Notes under the pieces: model-generated
The model's input: the letters and a program-made list of their open reading frames with translations, nothing else
Told to the model about the DNA's origin: nothing
Database searches by the model: none
DNA from: Burkholderia pseudomultivorans
GTDB lineage: Bacteria > Pseudomonadota > Gammaproteobacteria > Burkholderiales > Burkholderiaceae
Length of the DNA: 64,000 nucleotides
NCBI RefSeq assembly: GCF_001718415.1
Contig: NZ_CP013378.1
Location: forward strand, 2,418,001 to 2,482,000
Reading direction: 5' to 3'
Shown here: piece by piece, positions 63,685-64,000 of the stretch
Layout: each line of letters opens with the position of its first letter
Position numbering within the stretch: position 1 is the stretch's first letter
Position numbers and translations under genes: made by a program

Positions 63685-63720
63685 TTGCCTTTTTCGTGAA
63701 ATGTAATTATAGTGGTTACA
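63685..63720 (+). promoter_or_regulatory. Promoter with overlapping palindromic operator of the Rrf2-type gene
   Basis: TTGCCT (63685-63690), a 17-base spacer and TATAGT (63708-63713) form a good sigma-70 promoter. TGTAA (63702-63706) and TTACA (63716-63720) form an inverted repeat spaced by 9 bases across the -10 box, fitting autorepression. A GC hairpin (63727-63751) lies in the leader. Confidence 0.7.
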
Positions 63721-63769
63721 CATTGTCGCCGGCCGCAGGCCCGGGCCGGCGATGCCGAGTGAGTGAGGA

Positions 63770-64000
63770 ATGAATACCAGCAGCCGCTTCGCGTTTGCCG
63801 TTCACGTGCTTGCCTTGCTGTCGATGCAGGAAGGCGCGCCGCTGTCGTCCGACATCATCGCGGGCAGCGTGAACACGAATCCGGCGCTGATTCGCCGCTT
63901 GCTGTCGATGCTCGCGGCCGCCGGGCTCACGACGTCGCAGCTCGGCGCGGGCGGCGGCGCGTTGCTCGCGCGCGAGCCGGGCGAGATCACGCTGCTCGAC
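63770..64000 (+). CDS. Rrf2-family transcriptional regulator, N-terminal part, cut by the window edge
   Basis: The 77 visible residues (MNTSSRFAFAVHVLALLSMQEGAPLSSDIIAGSVNTNPALIRRLLSMLAAAGL...) form the winged helix of Rrf2-type repressors, close to the YwnA-like branch. GAGTGAGG precedes the ATG. The Fe-S cysteines found in some members lie beyond the visible part, so the signal cannot be inferred. It probably regulates its own promoter and a downstream gene. Confidence 0.85.
   Translation, partial: MNTSSRFAFAVHVLALLSMQEGAPLSSDIIAGSVNTNPALIRRLLSMLAAAGLTTSQLGAGGGALLAREPGEITLLD

Noticed and set aside
1..64000. tRNA genes, rRNA genes, insertion sequences, prophage genes and CRISPR arrays
   Set aside because: None found: intergenic regions are short, and no transposase, integrase, regular direct-repeat array or cloverleaf sequence was recognised.

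Overview
The window is GC-rich chromosomal DNA that looks like a Burkholderia, probably of the B. cepacia complex. This is judged from codon usage with strongly GC-biased third positions, from the gene families present (arginine catabolism next to a HisJ/ArgT-type binding protein, a beta-proteobacterial trimeric porin, IorAB-type molybdenum hydroxylase, MdtABC-like RND pump, PhoX, Amt), and from TACAAT-like -10 boxes. No tRNA, rRNA, insertion sequence, phage gene or CRISPR array was seen. The species cannot be fixed from the sequence alone.

Layout. 1-8.4 kb is housekeeping or regulatory: the end of a probable astE, an argT-like binding protein with its own terminator, a c-di-GMP pair on the minus strand (PAS-GGDEF-EAL and HDOD-GAF), a periplasmic peroxiredoxin, an NAD(P)-binding reductase, a NYN-LOTUS RNase-like protein and a VOC protein. 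8.6-14.1 kb holds a molybdenum hydroxylase pair, a porin, an AraC regulator and an IclR-like regulator, all on the plus strand. 14.2-23.1 kb is a minus-strand tripartite RND efflux operon (one adaptor, two different pumps, no outer-membrane channel) followed by an IclR regulator. 23.1-23.8 kb is a long intergenic region with a candidate small RNA ending in two tandem hairpins with U-tracts.

23.8-59.0 kb is the most interesting part: a cluster of about 35 kb that looks like one extracellular copper/heme oxidation system. It has two adjacent multicopper-oxidase-like proteins whose copper motifs are complementary (a complete type 1 site plus half of the trinuclear site in one, the other half in the next). 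A 2,825-residue protein follows, with a cupredoxin-like N-terminus without copper ligands and a beta-helix C-terminus. Then come a small exported protein, two tandem LolA-like proteins, a cytochrome c fused to a periplasmic-binding-protein-like domain, a one-heme cytochrome fused to an outer-membrane barrel (Cyc2-like architecture), a diheme lipoprotein cytochrome and a CcsB heme-ligation protein. After these are a small membrane protein, a lytic transglycosylase, a histidine kinase flanked by two paralogous LuxR-type response regulators, and a SCO copper chaperone with a His/Met-rich extension. The cluster ends with an 11-gene type II secretion system of the PilMNOP-like type. A motif of the form ATG...GGGGGG...CCCAT occurs about 80-125 bases upstream of four transcription units of this cluster, which suggests one regulon. 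The natural hypothesis is oxidation of a metal (Mn(II), Fe(II)) or another extracellular substrate at the cell surface. Copper is delivered by SCO, hemes are attached by CcsB, the oxidase is exported by the type II system, and electrons pass through the barrel-fused and periplasmic cytochromes. The substrate is inferred, not shown.

59.0-64.0 kb returns to typical nutrient genes: a PhoX-like phosphatase with a clear terminator, an ammonium transporter with a sigma-54 promoter and NtrC-like site, a small membrane protein, a lipoprotein, and the start of an Rrf2-family regulator with an operator-like palindrome over its -10 box.
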